A DNA stretch of 64,000 nt from the NCBI RefSeq assembly GCF_021018805.1, contig NC_086283.1, positions 56,844,705 to 56,908,704 of the forward strand, written 5' to 3'. The notes below the pieces were generated by a model, which was not told the DNA's origin, searched no databases, and worked only from the letters and a program-made list of their open reading frames with translations. The translations under genes and the position numbers were made by a program. Positions 10,630 to 23,200 of the stretch are shown here, piece by piece. The number at the start of each line of letters is the position of its first letter. The stretch's first letter is position 1. The DNA is from Prinia subflava. Taxonomy: Eukaryota > Chordata > Aves > Passeriformes > Cisticolidae.

Positions 10630-12756
10630 AAATAATCACTGAAGTCGTATTAGTAGTGAAAGTCTATTTCAGTTTAAACATAAAATGTTAAAAGAATCTG
10701 TTATTCAAGAATCTGTCTTTGTGAGGCTGAAATGAACATTGAATCTATTTAATACTTGTAGATGAACCAGAAATATTTGGATGCTAGGGTAAAGCTGTTT
10801 TAGAGCCTTTGGAAGCAATCAGACTATGAGGGTGCTGTGTCGTCTAAAGAAAAAACATTTAATTGCTCCCAGAGCTGATGTGAGTCATTGTTTGTTTTCT
10901 TTTAGAGCAACACCTCAGTCCTCAGCAGGAATTCTGAAAACTAGCTAGTTCCATAGTATTTTCATCCAGTTGTCTGCCTGCTGTCCAGATTTCTCAGAGG
11001 CATTATCTGTCTCAAAGTACTTGAAATCTTACAAGACAAGACAGCAAAGTTCTAGAAGTATAGACAAGGAGGAATGAAATGAGTAGCCAGTTCCACTTAA
11101 CAGCTGGGAGCAGACATTTTGGGTCCTAAAGATATGTCCTATCTGTCAAAACACTTCCCAGTCTGCTATTCAGAATAATATTGCCAAGGAATCAGAAGAG
11201 GGATTAAATGTTGTGCTTTAGGATAATTATGGTGGTGTTAATGATACTTTAAAGGCTTACTTGTGATTTAGACAATTTTTTCTCAAAATTGATTAATTTC
11301 ATTTTAAAGTGTAGCAGTATAATGTGATCTTTTCAGATACCTGTAAAAATTTTTTTTTAATTCTCTGCCAAGTGGTTTTCCACATGATAAAACATGGAAT
11401 TTCTATTAATAATCATAATAAACAGAATCAACAGTGTCAAATGCAGTTCCTCACATTTAGGGCATTGTAGTCCATGTGTCTGCGTTTCTCTCCTAAATGA
11501 TGGCAATGTAGAAGAATAAAGCAGTGTCCATCAAAAGAATGTTCATATTTTCTGATGCCTCAGTTTTCAGAAGTCACCAGAAAACAGCTGGAGCAACTGG
11601 ATGCATCTGTGTCAAATGGCTTGAGATGGTTTAGTGCAGGTTGTAAAGAAAATTCTGTTGCATCTGTCAGCAGTGATGGATTTTTAACACTTTTGTTTCC
11701 CTATAGCACTAAAAGCGCTGTGAGACACAAAATATTTCCATGTAAAATGGGATCTGGGTGAAGTAAATTTGTGAACCATTATGAACTGGCAGTTCAGACG
11801 GGCAGTTCAGACTGGCAGCTGAGAATTGTACCAATCCTGAACTTATGCTGTGTTTTCATAATGCATGGTTACACGTCCTCTCTTCCTGTAAGTGATAGAT
11901 AACTACATAGAAATTAACAAGACCTCTAAAATAAATCTCCCATAACTATCTACTTAGTTTCAAATATCTCAAAATTACTCAGGACTATGAGCAAGCCTGA
12001 AGAATTTCCTGCATTTTTGCCTGCAGTTCTGGGCACTTTAATCCAAATATAATGCTTACATTTCTAATGCATATTGCCTCACTGGCCTTACAGGTATCCT
12101 GGTAGCTCAGGTCATCATAAATACAATATTTCCAAAGTATGAAATAATTCCCCTTTGAGGTTTTGTCTACATCCCCTGCATTGGGATTTTTTCTGGTCTC
12201 ATAAATGTGTGCTGATCTTCCTGTGGTGAGATCACTTGTCAAGCTTCTGTCCCACACCGAGTCTCAGATAATCTGGTTGGATTAAAGCTGCAATGACGAA
12301 TGCTACAACCTTCTCATGGCTTTTAATCTGTCCTACCTGTGGTACTGCACCATATAGCAAGTGTTCACAAAACTGTCTTTTAAAAGAGTTGGCTTCTACA
12401 TTTCTTGAAGGCCACTATGATAGAAAAATACATGTATTATTTATGCTTATTATGTTTCTTGCTATAAGCAACACTCTTCAACTGACTTGGATCTTTCCAT
12501 CTTTCAGATTTTATGACAGACAAGAAGTACAGTTTTTGAAGCCTGGTATATTGAATTAGTCATTGGTTCATTTTACCATGCTGTGAAAAGTACAAGCAGA
12601 GTCACTGACAGCTGTTCTCCTGAAGTGTTCTGTACTAAAAGATGATTGGTGCACATTCAATGTTTGGAGTCTTGGCATCATATGCAATTACAGAAATGGT
12701 AATGGAAAAGTTTTGAGAACAGCAGTGATGTAGTGCAATAATTCTGGTCCATAATT
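10630..12756. other. Non-coding sequence, no gene seen
   Basis: AT-rich sequence. The longest frame (minus strand 11985-12257, 90 codons) has no motif I recognise and lies in sequence of ordinary composition. No splice-supported exon or transposon was identified. Confidence 0.5.
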
Positions 12757-13533
12757 ATGATAGGTTCAATAAGATGAGGTGCTGGATCCTGCCTGACCCT
12801 GGGTCACAACATTCCCAGGCAGTGCTACAAGCTGGGTACAGAGTGGGTACGAATCTGCCTGGTGAGAAAGGACCTGGTGTGCTGGTCAACAGCAGCTGAA
12901 CATGAACCAGCAGTGCCCAGGTGGCCAAGAAAGCCAATGGCATCCTGGCCTGATCAGCAGTGGTGTGACTGGCAGGACCAGGGCAGGGATTGTCTCCCTG
13001 TACTCGGCACTGGTGAGGCCACACTTTGATGTCTGTGTTCAGTTCTGGGCCCCTCACTATAAGAAGGACATTGAGGAGCTGGAGCATGTCCAGAGAAGGA
13101 TAACAAAACAATGCATCTGGGGAAGGGCCTAGAGAGTAAATCCTGTGAGGAGCATGTGAGGGAGGTAGAGTTGTATAGCCTGCAGAAAAAGAGGCTCAGG
13201 GATAACCTTATCACTCCTTACAACTACCCTAAAGGAGGCTGTAGCCAGGTGGGGTCAGTCCCAGGAAACCAGAGACAGGATGAGAGAACACGGCCTCAAG
13301 CTGCACGAGGGGATGTTCAGGCTGGATATCAAGGGGATTTTCTTCATGGGAAGCAGAGTCAAGCATTGGAAAGGACTGCCCAGGGAGGTGGTGGAGTCGC
13401 CATCCCTGAAGGTGTTCAAGAAACAACTGGACATAGCGTGCAGTGCCATGGTCTAGTTGACAAGGTTGTGATCAGTGAAAGGTTGCACTTGTTAATCTCG
13501 CAGGTCTTTTCCAATCTAAATGATTCTGTGATA
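12757..13533 (+). mobile_element. CR1 LINE, 5'-truncated, 3' end of ORF2 and 3' UTR
   Basis: The stretch encodes the conserved C-terminal part of the CR1 reverse-transcriptase polyprotein. A frame at 12902-13132 includes the hallmark YSALVRPH and [15 protein letters not shown] segments, followed by VQRR. Downstream, the equivalent of the conserved YSLQKKRLR and YNY-KGGC motifs continues in shifted frames, so the copy is broken by indels and is not functional. It ends with the CR1 3' terminus TTTTCCAATCTAAATGATTCTGTG, which contains the ATTCTRTG tail motif. About 780 bases survive, the usual severe 5' truncation. CR1 elements do not make clean target-site duplications, and none is seen. This CR1 copy is the strongest indicator that the genome is avian or another sauropsid. 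Confidence 0.95.
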
Positions 13534-13569
13534 ATTAGTCTGTCTTTCCAATCTAGTTTAGGTCTTTCT

Positions 13570-13613
13570 ATTTTATTAATCTGATAAATATTTTATTTTA
13601 TTAATCTGATAAA
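13570..13613. repeat. Two 19-bp direct repeats with a 25-bp period
   Basis: ATTTTATTAATCTGATAAA occurs at 13570-13588 and again, identical, at 13595-13613, separated by six bases. It starts 37 bases beyond the CR1 3' end. It is probably a local replication-slippage duplication. Confidence 0.85.
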
Positions 13614-15295
13614 AAGAAACACAGTGGTAAATATGAAATAACTATAGCAGTAAAAAACAAAACCAGTATTGCCCTAAATATGAATGTAATTCTGGAACCA
13701 CTTTGTCAGCTCTCTGGCACTCTCTGAAAGACAGACACAATTTAACTACTTAAGAGGTCTATAGAAAATTAAAGACAAGCAGAGCTGATGCTAATCCAGG
13801 TCAACAGCAGAGCTTTGAAAATGAAAATGTTCACCACACAGCAGACCTGACCTGGCATCTGCATGAGAATGAATGGAGCAGCAAGCAGTGAAACACTCAT
13901 GAGGTGTTGTGGACAGAGCCGACAACCCTGCCCTGAACTAAAAAACTCTGCCTCAGAAAATTCATCTGCTATTAAAAATGTGAATACTTTAGTGAACAGG
14001 GAAATAGGGCTGCTAAAAAACCTGCAACATCTTTCAAATGGATGCATCACATATTCAGACTAAGCTGTCATCAAATAATAAAACTGATTAAGACAGGAGA
14101 CAGTGAAAAACAGCTAAAGGAACAAATGGTTGCAAAATAAGTGAGGGCAACTGTCCTAGATTATGCCAGTGTTCACAAGTGTTTTTGAAACCTACAAATA
14201 AACATGCTTATATTTTTACAATAGTGTAGACTTGGAAAGGTTTTTTTTATGTGATACCAGATTAGCAGAACATCACAGTGATGAATGCCTTAGATATAAA
14301 GCTAGATAAATTAAAGTTTTGCCTACCTGGAACTTGCTCAACATATGTATTTCTCTCCTGATACTTAGAATACCTGTTCCAGGTCAGAAGTGTGGTCAGC
14401 TAAAAAGGGCCCAGCCTTGAGTGACTCAGATATCAGTTACAGAATCTGGAGCACATGCAAAACATTAGAGAGTTAATCTTGGATAGGTATTCCTCTTGCA
14501 ACTCAAGCCACTAGATTATTAGAGGTAAGGAGACTTACCTGCTGTGTAAACAGCTCGTGGGACTGGCAAGTCATATTCAGTTGGTCATTTGATCCATCAC
14601 TTTAGTTTAGAGTTTAGGGATTAGATGAGAGGCTTTCCAGTGTGCGCATGCTAACTAATGGTTTGGCTTACTGTAAGAGTACAAAAAAGCTATTTAGCAC
14701 TAGGTATTTATGTAAACATTTGTTTTACAATGCTCTATTTGGACTCCTCCAAACTGGATTAAGTTGAACAGCTCAAAGGCATATTTCTGTGAAATTTGAT
14801 AACCCATAAAAGTAGTTAGGGAGGAATAATGATGGCCCATTAAATGTGCACCTGAGTTTATTTGACAGTAAGTTCCCTGTGTTGACAGGTCCCTAGAGCA
14901 CAGAGCTCATAAGTGGATTGTACACATAAAGTGTGGTGTGGTTGCAGCAGACAGGGAGCCAAACAGCCTTGAATGCTCAGTGGAAGCACAAAAGGTCATG
15001 CTGGAGAGCAACAGAGCTTTTGTTGGCTAATTAAACAATCATGCTGTTACAGAGCCAAATAAATTAAGGAAGGGAAATATAAGATGGGCAGGGTTGAAAC
15101 AGCAATGTCAGCTGGAAGGCTGTTACACAGAGCATTCATTGACTGATGTGACAGAGATGTAAACACATGGACTTCAAGATTTAAAGGTACTAAGACATCG
15201 CTTCATAAAACCTTGCAGTGTCTAATATTTTACAAAAGTGACCACTTAAGGTGCTCATATTTTTTAAAAAACTCCTTACCCATTATTAAGGAAAC
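13614..15295. other. Non-coding sequence, possibly conserved near 14.8-15.1 kb
   Basis: No gene is recognised. The segment at about 14820-15110 has balanced composition, few simple repeats and TAATTAAA/AATAAATTAA cores (around 15028 and 15057). This is the style of a conserved vertebrate non-coding element, but conservation cannot be measured here. Confidence 0.4.
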
Positions 15296-15806
15296 TTGCC
15301 AGTCTGACGGCTGAGGGGACTCTGGCAGTGGCAGTGCCACACCGTCACTGCTGGGACCGCAGCCCCTTTGCAGCCGGGGGCTGCACTGAGCCCACAGCAG
15401 CCCCGCCGGAGTCACCCCTCTCCCAGAGCAAGAGGAGATTCCAGGGCAGAGTCCCAGGTGTTCATTCCACAGAACAATCCACTCACAGCCAGGAACACAC
15501 AGACAGTCCTGGCTGGTGCCTCCAAGGAGGATCCCGAGCAAAGGAGCCCCTGGGCTTTTACACTCTCACAGTTCAAGCCACGTGCAAGTCTCAAGTGTCC
15601 CGTCCCAAACCTCGCTTTCCCCCCGAGCCCTGGGCTCCTGCTGTGTCTCCAGTGTCCCCTCCCCTGGCCGCTGGCTGCCGTGCTTTGCTGTGCAAAGGGT
15701 GGACAGCCTCTTGTCTCTGTGGGCTCTCACCCAGGGCTCAGCCCACACCTCAGTCTGTGTCCTGGACTTCCAAAGGGAGCTGCCTGCACCAGGTGTGTTG
15801 CTCAAT
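15296..15806 (-). mobile_element. GC-rich LTR-like block, probable ERV remnant
   Basis: An abrupt GC-rich island in AT-rich flanks. Read on the minus strand it has a TATA-like GTGTAAAAGCC (plus strand around 15551-15561), followed by GGGGCTCC and then a T/G-rich stretch. That promoter/R arrangement resembles LTRs seen in songbird genomes. I could not find a target-site duplication or convincing TG...CA ends, so the limits are composition-based. Overlapping open frames of 79 to 163 codons on both strands follow from high GC and have no recognisable domains. A CpG island or an exon of a non-coding RNA are alternatives. Confidence 0.4.
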
Positions 15807-18800
15807 GCCCATAATATAAGAGCAGGTACCAGCAGTCTTTTCTCTCTCTGCTAAAGCTGTAGGTACAGTCATAAAGTCCACTGTGATGTGCCAAGCCTAT
15901 TCTTGAGAGTGGTCTTCTAGCTTGTATACCCCTGTGGAGAGGGTGACTTTGGCAAGGTGTATGAGCTGTCTTGCACAGCACTGCTGCAAGGACAGAGCTT
16001 TCTGTAACATCTTTGTGACTCCTGAGATTTTGCTGTGTTCAGTAACACATGGTGGTCTGTGAATTCACGTTAGCTCTTACTGAAATCGTATGCTGGGTGT
16101 TTTGGTGCCAGTCTTTGTCTTTACTTGTGCTTTAAAGCCATTTTAATCACTTAGTCATGGGTTGCATCTTAGAAACAATAATGCAAATTATGAAGACTGT
16201 TCCCAGTATAGTTCTGCTTTGGATGATATGCCAGGAGAGATTTTGTTTGCAGACAATGGTCCCCACCACTGTGCTTCAGATACTTGTTTCATAGGCCCAG
16301 GTCTGTCATACCCTGGAAGTCAAGCACTGGTCTGACCAGGAAGCAGTAATGTGGGAAATGGATTCATGCACTGCCCTTCACATCATCTGGGTGGACAGAG
16401 CTTATACACAGAGATTTGTGGTAATCAGACCCTTACCTGTATCTTAGGAACACTTCCTACTGTTGAAGACAGGTAGATGAGCTATAAGTTCTTTGTCAGT
16501 ACTTTGACATTGTTTATTGTAACAGAGGCCAGAGGGCTTTGCTGAGTTCAGATAGTAGGTGATGCTTATATGACAAATGGGAGGTGGGCTGAGGAAAGTG
16601 ACTTCAGAAAAACATGCTCTCCAAGCCGTGTTCTCACTCACACTCATGAAATGTTGCTGTACACAGGCAAGGTTGTAGTATGCAGGCCTCTTTGCTCAGG
16701 AGAGCAGCTGCCTTGCCCTCTCCATTTCCTCAGTTACTCCCCCACAATTCTAGGCAATACTTCTTGTATATTTTATCAGTGTTGATGGCCTTGTACTGTA
16801 AATGTTTTATGTGGAAAGGCGCTGCTCTGCAATGGCAGATGGAAGAACGGGAAGGTGCTTAGCAGAGCTGCCATGCTTAAGAGTCTGGGTGAGTCCAGAA
16901 CAGAAACCTACAGGCTGGGCTGGGAGCTGTTGTTGAAATCCTCTGCCTTTTTTAACTGCAGTACACCCTGCCTTAAGGGGAAGGGAAGTGCATGCACACC
17001 ATGCCAGCATCATCCACACAGGAAACTCCTGGGCTGTGCTAGCGCAGAGAGGTGTCTGCAAACGCTGTCCCTATTCCCGAGGCTGCAATGCCACACAAGG
17101 TGCTGCAAGAAACAAGCATTCTGGGCTCACCCCTTGCTCTACACAGAAAATGCTCTCTGTGACAAGAGAACCTCCTTCTCTGGCAGGCATTTCTGAGATT
17201 TTTCAGATCTACTCTCCCACAGCTTGTCTTAATTTTTAAATGAAAACATTGTGATGAAATGAGACAACTGTCCCATGTGGGATTTGAATAAGCTGACTCG
17301 TACTTGCCATTAATTAGTTGGATTTCAGTTCTTGATTTCAAACTATTAAAATAATTAAGTTTGTATGAAGGCTTAATCACAGAAAGGAGCTGAATCTTAC
17401 AGTAATGTCAGAAAGAGTCCCAGTGGGGAACACGTTCCCAGTTAACTGCTTCCAAATGTTGCTTCTGGTGACCTGCTCATACAGCCTAATAGGTCTCCAC
17501 TGAAAGCAGAGCGAAACCAATTAGGACTGCAGAAGTCTGATACATAGTTGGGGGCAGCTTAGGGAGTTTTTTCCCATTATGATTTGTTAGAGAAACTTTC
17601 CTTCTAGCCAGCTGTTGAAAAATGTTTATTCTCTTTTGGCAGGAGCTGAAATTCAAGTTACACGATTATGCCCTTGCTACATAAATTTGAACATCTGAAG
17701 TCAACAGTGTGATTAAGAGTAGTGCTTAACCCTTGCCTAAATGAACATAGAAAGCTATAAAGATGACCCAAATCTGAGCAGGGCAACACTTAACACATCT
17801 TCCTGCTTGAAACTCTCCCTCACTCTGTTCCTGCAGGTAGATCTGTGCCTGGGAAAACTGTGTGTTTTAAAACACTTCAAGAGGCTTTTCCAGTCTTCTT
17901 GTTTTGCACCAGCTCAGAGAGTGTATGTATGCAATGTGCCACACAGAACTAGACTTGTAATATTAAACACAGAATCTCTTTGTCCAGCACAGCAGGGTTA
18001 TTAATCAGCCTGGATGAAGATGATTTTCCCTAGCTTCCTCTGAGTTCCACCATGATGAACAACTTTGTGACTTAGGAGATCAGTTTTCTCAACTCCAGTT
18101 GCATTATCTTTTGTATGTCTAATTGCTTTCCCATTAAAAAAACTACTTCTAAATTTTTGTCTTAGCTATTATAAAAACATTGCTTCACAAGTCAGGGTGT
18201 TCTGAGGACATAATTCTAACATATAGTCTTCTTTTATTCTCTTTTTGATTTTTTTTTTTCTTGACTAGGGTTTCCCTCCATTTTTGTCTACCTTTCTCAG
18301 GTAGGTATTACAGGACAAATAAGGCTTTACTGGGGAGAGAAATGAAACCATAGATTACTAAATTGTAGAAAGATGGAAAAAGGGAGGGGAGTGTCTCCTT
18401 GCAGGGTTGACAGTGGAAGTAATAAGTGTAACAATCCAGAAGCAGGGAATCAAAGCAGCAAAGGACCTGAACGCAACATAAAACCACGCTGAAATAAAAA
18501 TAAGGTAACTACAAAGGCAAAACCTTGCCTTGAACCTTTCTGCCCTTGTGTCTGTTTGAAATGGACGGGGTTTGTAAACAGGCAACAAAAGTATTCAGAT
18601 TTGGGGAGACAGCTGCAGGTAGAGGTTGCCATATACCTAGTTCCAAGTTAGGCAAGGGTTGGAAAGCAGTTACAGGGTAATCCTCAATGGAACAAGACAT
18701 CTCAAGATACTTCAAGGTGTCTACTTAGTCTTCCTCACCTCTTAAAACCACGGGGAGGGGACTCTCAGTAACACTAAAAGGAAAATCTTTCTTACTCAGT

Positions 18801-19459
18801 AGTTAATGAACCTTTGGTATAAGATAATGTTGCTCACACTCATGCAAAAGCAAGGTTTAAAACTTTCCTTACTATGAAGCATCCAATCAGTGGAAAGGAA
18901 TTGTCTTACCCAATCATCAGCACACTTTACATGCAAAGACTTGATTAAAAGATGTACATTATGATTACTTCTTTACACTGTCAGCATAATACTGGTGGTG
19001 CAACACTTTAAATTTTTTTATCACATACACCTTCTCTAAGAACGTTCTACAGCTTTTTCTTTCTATGCAAATTTATCTATGTCAATACAGGTAAAATCTT
19101 TGCTGAAAGGAGCACAGGTTTTTCTGCCTTTCACAGAAGGCAGTATAGCTCTTCCTCCAACCATTGGAAACATAGTGGTGTTGTTTGCTTGATATTTAAG
19201 AGCAAGTGTTTAAGGAGATAGAGATATGATTGCCTGTCAGCTTTTGTGTGGCTACTATGCTCACTTTATTCAGGAGCTGCTGGAACTGTGTTGTGTTACT
19301 TCAAAATGACCATCCATGTGTTTCCATGCTGTGCATTTGTAGAAACACAGTCCTGTGATAGGTAAGGGCTTAAGTAGGTTTCTAAGTCTGATTATCTCAG
19401 TTTGCCAGCATTCCAATGGATCTTTTTTGATTTTCTGGTATTTCCTATTGATTGTATTA
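15807..19459. other. Non-coding sequence, no gene seen
   Basis: Mostly AT-rich. A 14-bp perfect palindrome, GTGTTTTAAAACAC, lies at 17862-17875. Frames of up to 113 codons around 16855-17380 occur on both strands without any recognisable family. No RNA gene or transposon was recognised. Confidence 0.5.
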
Positions 19460-19464
19460 GGACC
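19460..19464. repeat. Target-site duplication GGACC, left copy
   Basis: Abuts the LTR at 19465. It differs from the right copy GGATC (20189-20193) at one base, a C/T difference consistent with later mutation. Confidence 0.65.
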
Positions 19465-20188
19465 TGTCCTGGTTTGGAAAGACAGGTATCTGTCAAGGAA
19501 AACTGGAGCTTCCCTTGGAATGGATAATGTTAAACTCCCTCTTTACAAATTATTACACTTTTGCTATTAGGAGTTTTCAGGCAAAAATATGGGAATAGGA
19601 ATAACAGTTCTTTACTAGGAATATTAAAAATGTAAATGCAGTAATACAAAAAAACCCAAAAGTAAGCAAACAAACAAAAGTCCTAGAAGACCCTGAAGGA
19701 CTCAGGAATATGACCTGACAGCCAGGGTGTTGGAAGCAGTCCAAATAAGTCCTCCCGGAGTGACAGGTGGGGTTCTGTTGGAGTAGAGATGGTTCTGCAG
19801 TGACAGTGAGATGAGTCCGGTCTTCCTCTGAGAATCCAGTGGAAAAGAGGGTGTTCTGCTGTTCTGAATCTCAGGTTTTACCCAGGTAGGAATGCTTGGC
19901 TCCTCCCACTGGGTGGAACATCTCACAATGGAATGATTTAATTTTATCAGTCATGTGGTGAGCCTTAATGGCTCATTAACAGCAGATAATCCCCCTGGGG
20001 GGAAGATGGGTCATGGAAGAAATAAGGAACACTGCCCCACCTGGTTTTAACAGCTGGCCCATTAACAGAAGGCATCCACCCCTCCCCCCTGGAGTTACAA
20101 GAGATAAAGGAGAAAAAAAAATCTCCCCAACTGGTTTCAACAGATGAAATAGAATACACTTTTTTTTTTGGTTACATAACCCAAGACA
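19465..20188 (-). mobile_element. Solo endogenous retrovirus LTR, minus orientation, 724 bp (ERVL-like)
   Basis: The plus strand starts TGTCCTGG and ends CCAAGACA. The inverted ends match at seven of eight positions (TGTCCTGG against TGTCTTGG). It is flanked by GGACC (19460-19464) and GGATC (20189-20193), a 5-bp target-site duplication with one mismatch. Sense is inferred as minus. On that strand a GGGAGGAGCC stretch and GGGTAAAACC precede a transcribed part that ends with an AGTAAA poly(A)-like hexamer and T-rich DNA. This TGTCCTGGTTT-type terminus and 5-bp duplication are typical of abundant passerine ERVL-type LTRs. No internal genes adjoin it, so it is a solo LTR. Confidence 0.82.
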
Positions 20189-20193
20189 GGATC
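20189..20193. repeat. Target-site duplication GGATC, right copy
   Basis: Abuts the CA end at 20188. It matches 19460-19464 at four of five positions. Confidence 0.65.
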
Positions 20194-23100
20194 AAACTAA
20201 GCTGAGCTCTCATGGCATTACAGCCACATGTTTCTGGTTGGGAAAGATGAAAACAGGATGTACCTGTCGGCCACAGCTTATAACTTACCTGCTTCCTTGT
20301 ACTTACAGGTAGTTAAATCTACTTGCAAAGAACCAATTTGCTCAATTTCCTGAATAAATTCTATTCAAATGAACATGCTGGAGTAATATTTTCTACAGAA
20401 ATGGGGCTGGTCTGAGTCTATTTCCTAATGTTGCTGGTGGTGGGACCCAACCTGAATTCATGCCTTATATTTCAGAAAATTTCTTCGCACAGGAATGCTT
20501 AATTGTTGAACTTATAATCAAATTCAGGTTTCCCATGTGCTTGGAAAGACAAATAAGTGATATCCTTATATACTTATGTAACCCTTTCTGCTTAGCTTTC
20601 ATCTCTTCATCCCTGGAACAGCACTTTTTGGATATTTCCCGTTTTTCTGTAGCATTGCTTTTTCCCTTTCTTCCTGAGAAGATGGAACTGACATAATTCA
20701 CCTCTTTAATTCACAGAATAACTTGACTGATTTGATGAAATTGTTCCCATTGCTCTCTGAGGACTTTAAACCAAACCCTCACTTTCCTGGCATTGAGAAC
20801 AGACAGCGAAAGACACTTTGACCTCAGTTGCTGATAGGTATTGTAACCATCTGGTCCCTGAAGCCAAACGTGCTGTCAGCCCTGGGCTGAGAGGCCCAGA
20901 TGGACTGCAGAGGTCTGGCGACAGGGGAGCTGAACAGGAAATACTGTAAGAAAGATTTCTGCTGTGACTTCAGCAGGGAGGAGGTCAGGCTTTCCTCACA
21001 CTGAAAGTGTGCAGTGGGAGATGCTTTTCATACTGAGCTCTCCAGTATCCCTTAAATCTTCTGCTAAGAAAGCCTGCCTTTGCCAGTCTTTAAGGATCAT
21101 TAAGGGAATTTATTGTTATGTTATGCTTGTTTCTCTCAGATCGTGCAGAAGAAACATTAAGGAGGGATTGTCCTGCTAGCTGACAGTTATTAATTTCTTA
21201 TGAGTGTTTTGAAGTCCAGATCATGTGATTATAGTCTCAGACTGCATTATTTTTCCCATGGTTTTTGAGCCCTCCTCATGTTTTCTCAGAAGGGTTTCCT
21301 CTTAAGCTAAGCCATTACCAGTCATAGAAGAATTATCATGACACAGCAGCTGTGCAGCTCTTTGCACATCTAAGGCAGGCACCAAAAAGGTATTCCCATA
21401 GACCAGCAAAGCTGTTTTTCCTGAAGAAAAGGATGTTGCACCTTCAAATGTTCTGTTGCTCTGCTGCAGTTGACTCTTGCCACAGCTTGGATATTCACAG
21501 CTATCCACAGCTTGGATAGCTCATCCCAAGAGTGCTGTTCTCCCTACAACTTCAATGAAAGAAATTTAGATGCATTATGATACTAGCACTATCTGATACA
21601 TCTGCTGCAGATAGGCAGAGCTGCAGGGTTTAGCAGAGCAAATAGGCTTGCTTCAAAGCCTTGTAACTATGAGGAAAATCATAACTCTGGGAGGATAAAT
21701 TCTCTGCACAAAATCTATGTGTTATGTAAAGGCCCTGTTCTCTCCTATGCTAAGCAGCCCTCAGGAGAGCAAGGATGTGGTTTGCTTTGTCTCTTGAGCA
21801 GCTTGAGCTGAAGCAGTATGCTGACCTCCCAGCTGCTGTCCAGCAGAGGACAGGGGCAAGCTGTGCAGGGCCCATACAATCAGTTTAGGCTCTCCATCAG
21901 TACCTGCCAGCAGGAACTGTGTAGCTGGGAGAGAATGCCCTGCACAACTGTGCTACAAAGTGACAAAGGCAAAGCCACAGGTACATGAAGGTGTCTGCCA
22001 AACGAAAATACTAGGGTCTGTCTGGGGGCCTGGCCCAGAAGCAGTTTTGAAGCACTTAGGTCCTCTTCATGTTCTGATGAGAGAGCAGGCTAGGCACTTT
22101 TTCATCTCTCTGGGACTAGCTATGAAATCAAGCCTCTTGCAGGAGGTGAAAACACCACCAGGATTTCACAAGATTATTTTTGGCGTGTGATAGACAGTGG
22201 TGGATCCTGCAGATTTCGCATGCATGTCCTTCACAAGCAACCTGTGGTATGGTGGGAGATAGGGATGAGCAGTGCTGGAGGCTGCCACATCCTGTTTGTG
22301 CCCTGTTTGTGAGAAATGTTGCCTACATTGCTAAGATAGATGGTCCAGACTGCACCACTGCTGGGAGAAGGCAATCAACAGCTCTTCTCATAAACCTTGG
22401 TGATGACAGCTGCTTTTCACCCAGTAAGCCTGTGTGTGTAATCTGAACCAAAAATGGGCTTGCACTTAGCATGCTTTAAACAGGAATCATATCTAGCTCA
22501 TTACAGTTCCTGTGGCTAATAATCACTGACAGATGTCTAAATAAAACCAGGAAACAGCAACATAGCAGAGGAGTGGGTGGTGCCTGTGCTCCTGTTCAGT
22601 GACCAAGTTCTGTGTGTCATTTCAGTGGGGGGCACTGAGCCTGTGCTGTGATTATAGATAGCACACCTCTGTTTCTGTTTTGAAGCAATTCCATATGGGA
22701 CTGAAGAGATACTGAAAGCTACCCTGGATTCTCCAGTCTGTTGCTGGCACTGCTCCCAGAATGCAGCCTGCTGAAACTTTGAATTTACCAGTACAGAAAT
22801 GTTGGAGGAATTGTTTATGAAAGAATGAACAATATTTATTTCCCAATTAAAAAAAAAAATACATGTAGTGTTTCTTGGAACTAGAACTGAGTATAATGAA
22901 GAGACAAAATTGAAATAATGGAAGATATTTTTGACATGGTGATGTGCTTAGCCTTAGTCATCTGCCTTTAGTGTTTATGCATTAGGCTTTGAGAGCCAAA
23001 GAAATAATAGAAAATGTAGGAAATTGAAATGATGAAGTAAAAAAAAAAATCAGTCATGAGTGTAATCTCCCATTTTTTTCTTAATTTTTTTTGCCAGTGT

Positions 23101-23200
23101 CTGTAATTTCTACTCATACCGAGATAAGCTAATTGGAAAAAGAGAGGACCGTGAGCTTGAAGATTGACAAAAAGCTGTTTCAAAGTACCTTCCCTCATTA
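20194..23200. other. Non-coding sequence, no gene seen
   Basis: No coding or transposon signature. A short duplication of the form CACAGCTTGGATA occurs near 21481-21520. Moderately GC-rich stretches between 21.7 and 22.4 kb give short frames only. Confidence 0.5.

Noticed and set aside
11985..12257. 90-codon minus-strand frame with a GTAAG donor-like sequence inside
   Set aside because: Composition looks almost protein-like, but no family is recognised and a frame this long is expected by chance in 64 kb.
15230..15854. Overlapping frames of 60 to 163 codons in the GC-rich block
   Set aside because: The frames overlap on both strands, as expected of stop-poor GC-rich DNA, and no domain or splice context supports them.
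17862..17875. 14-bp palindrome GTGTTTTAAAACAC
   Set aside because: Plausible as a chance AT-rich palindrome. There is no supporting context.
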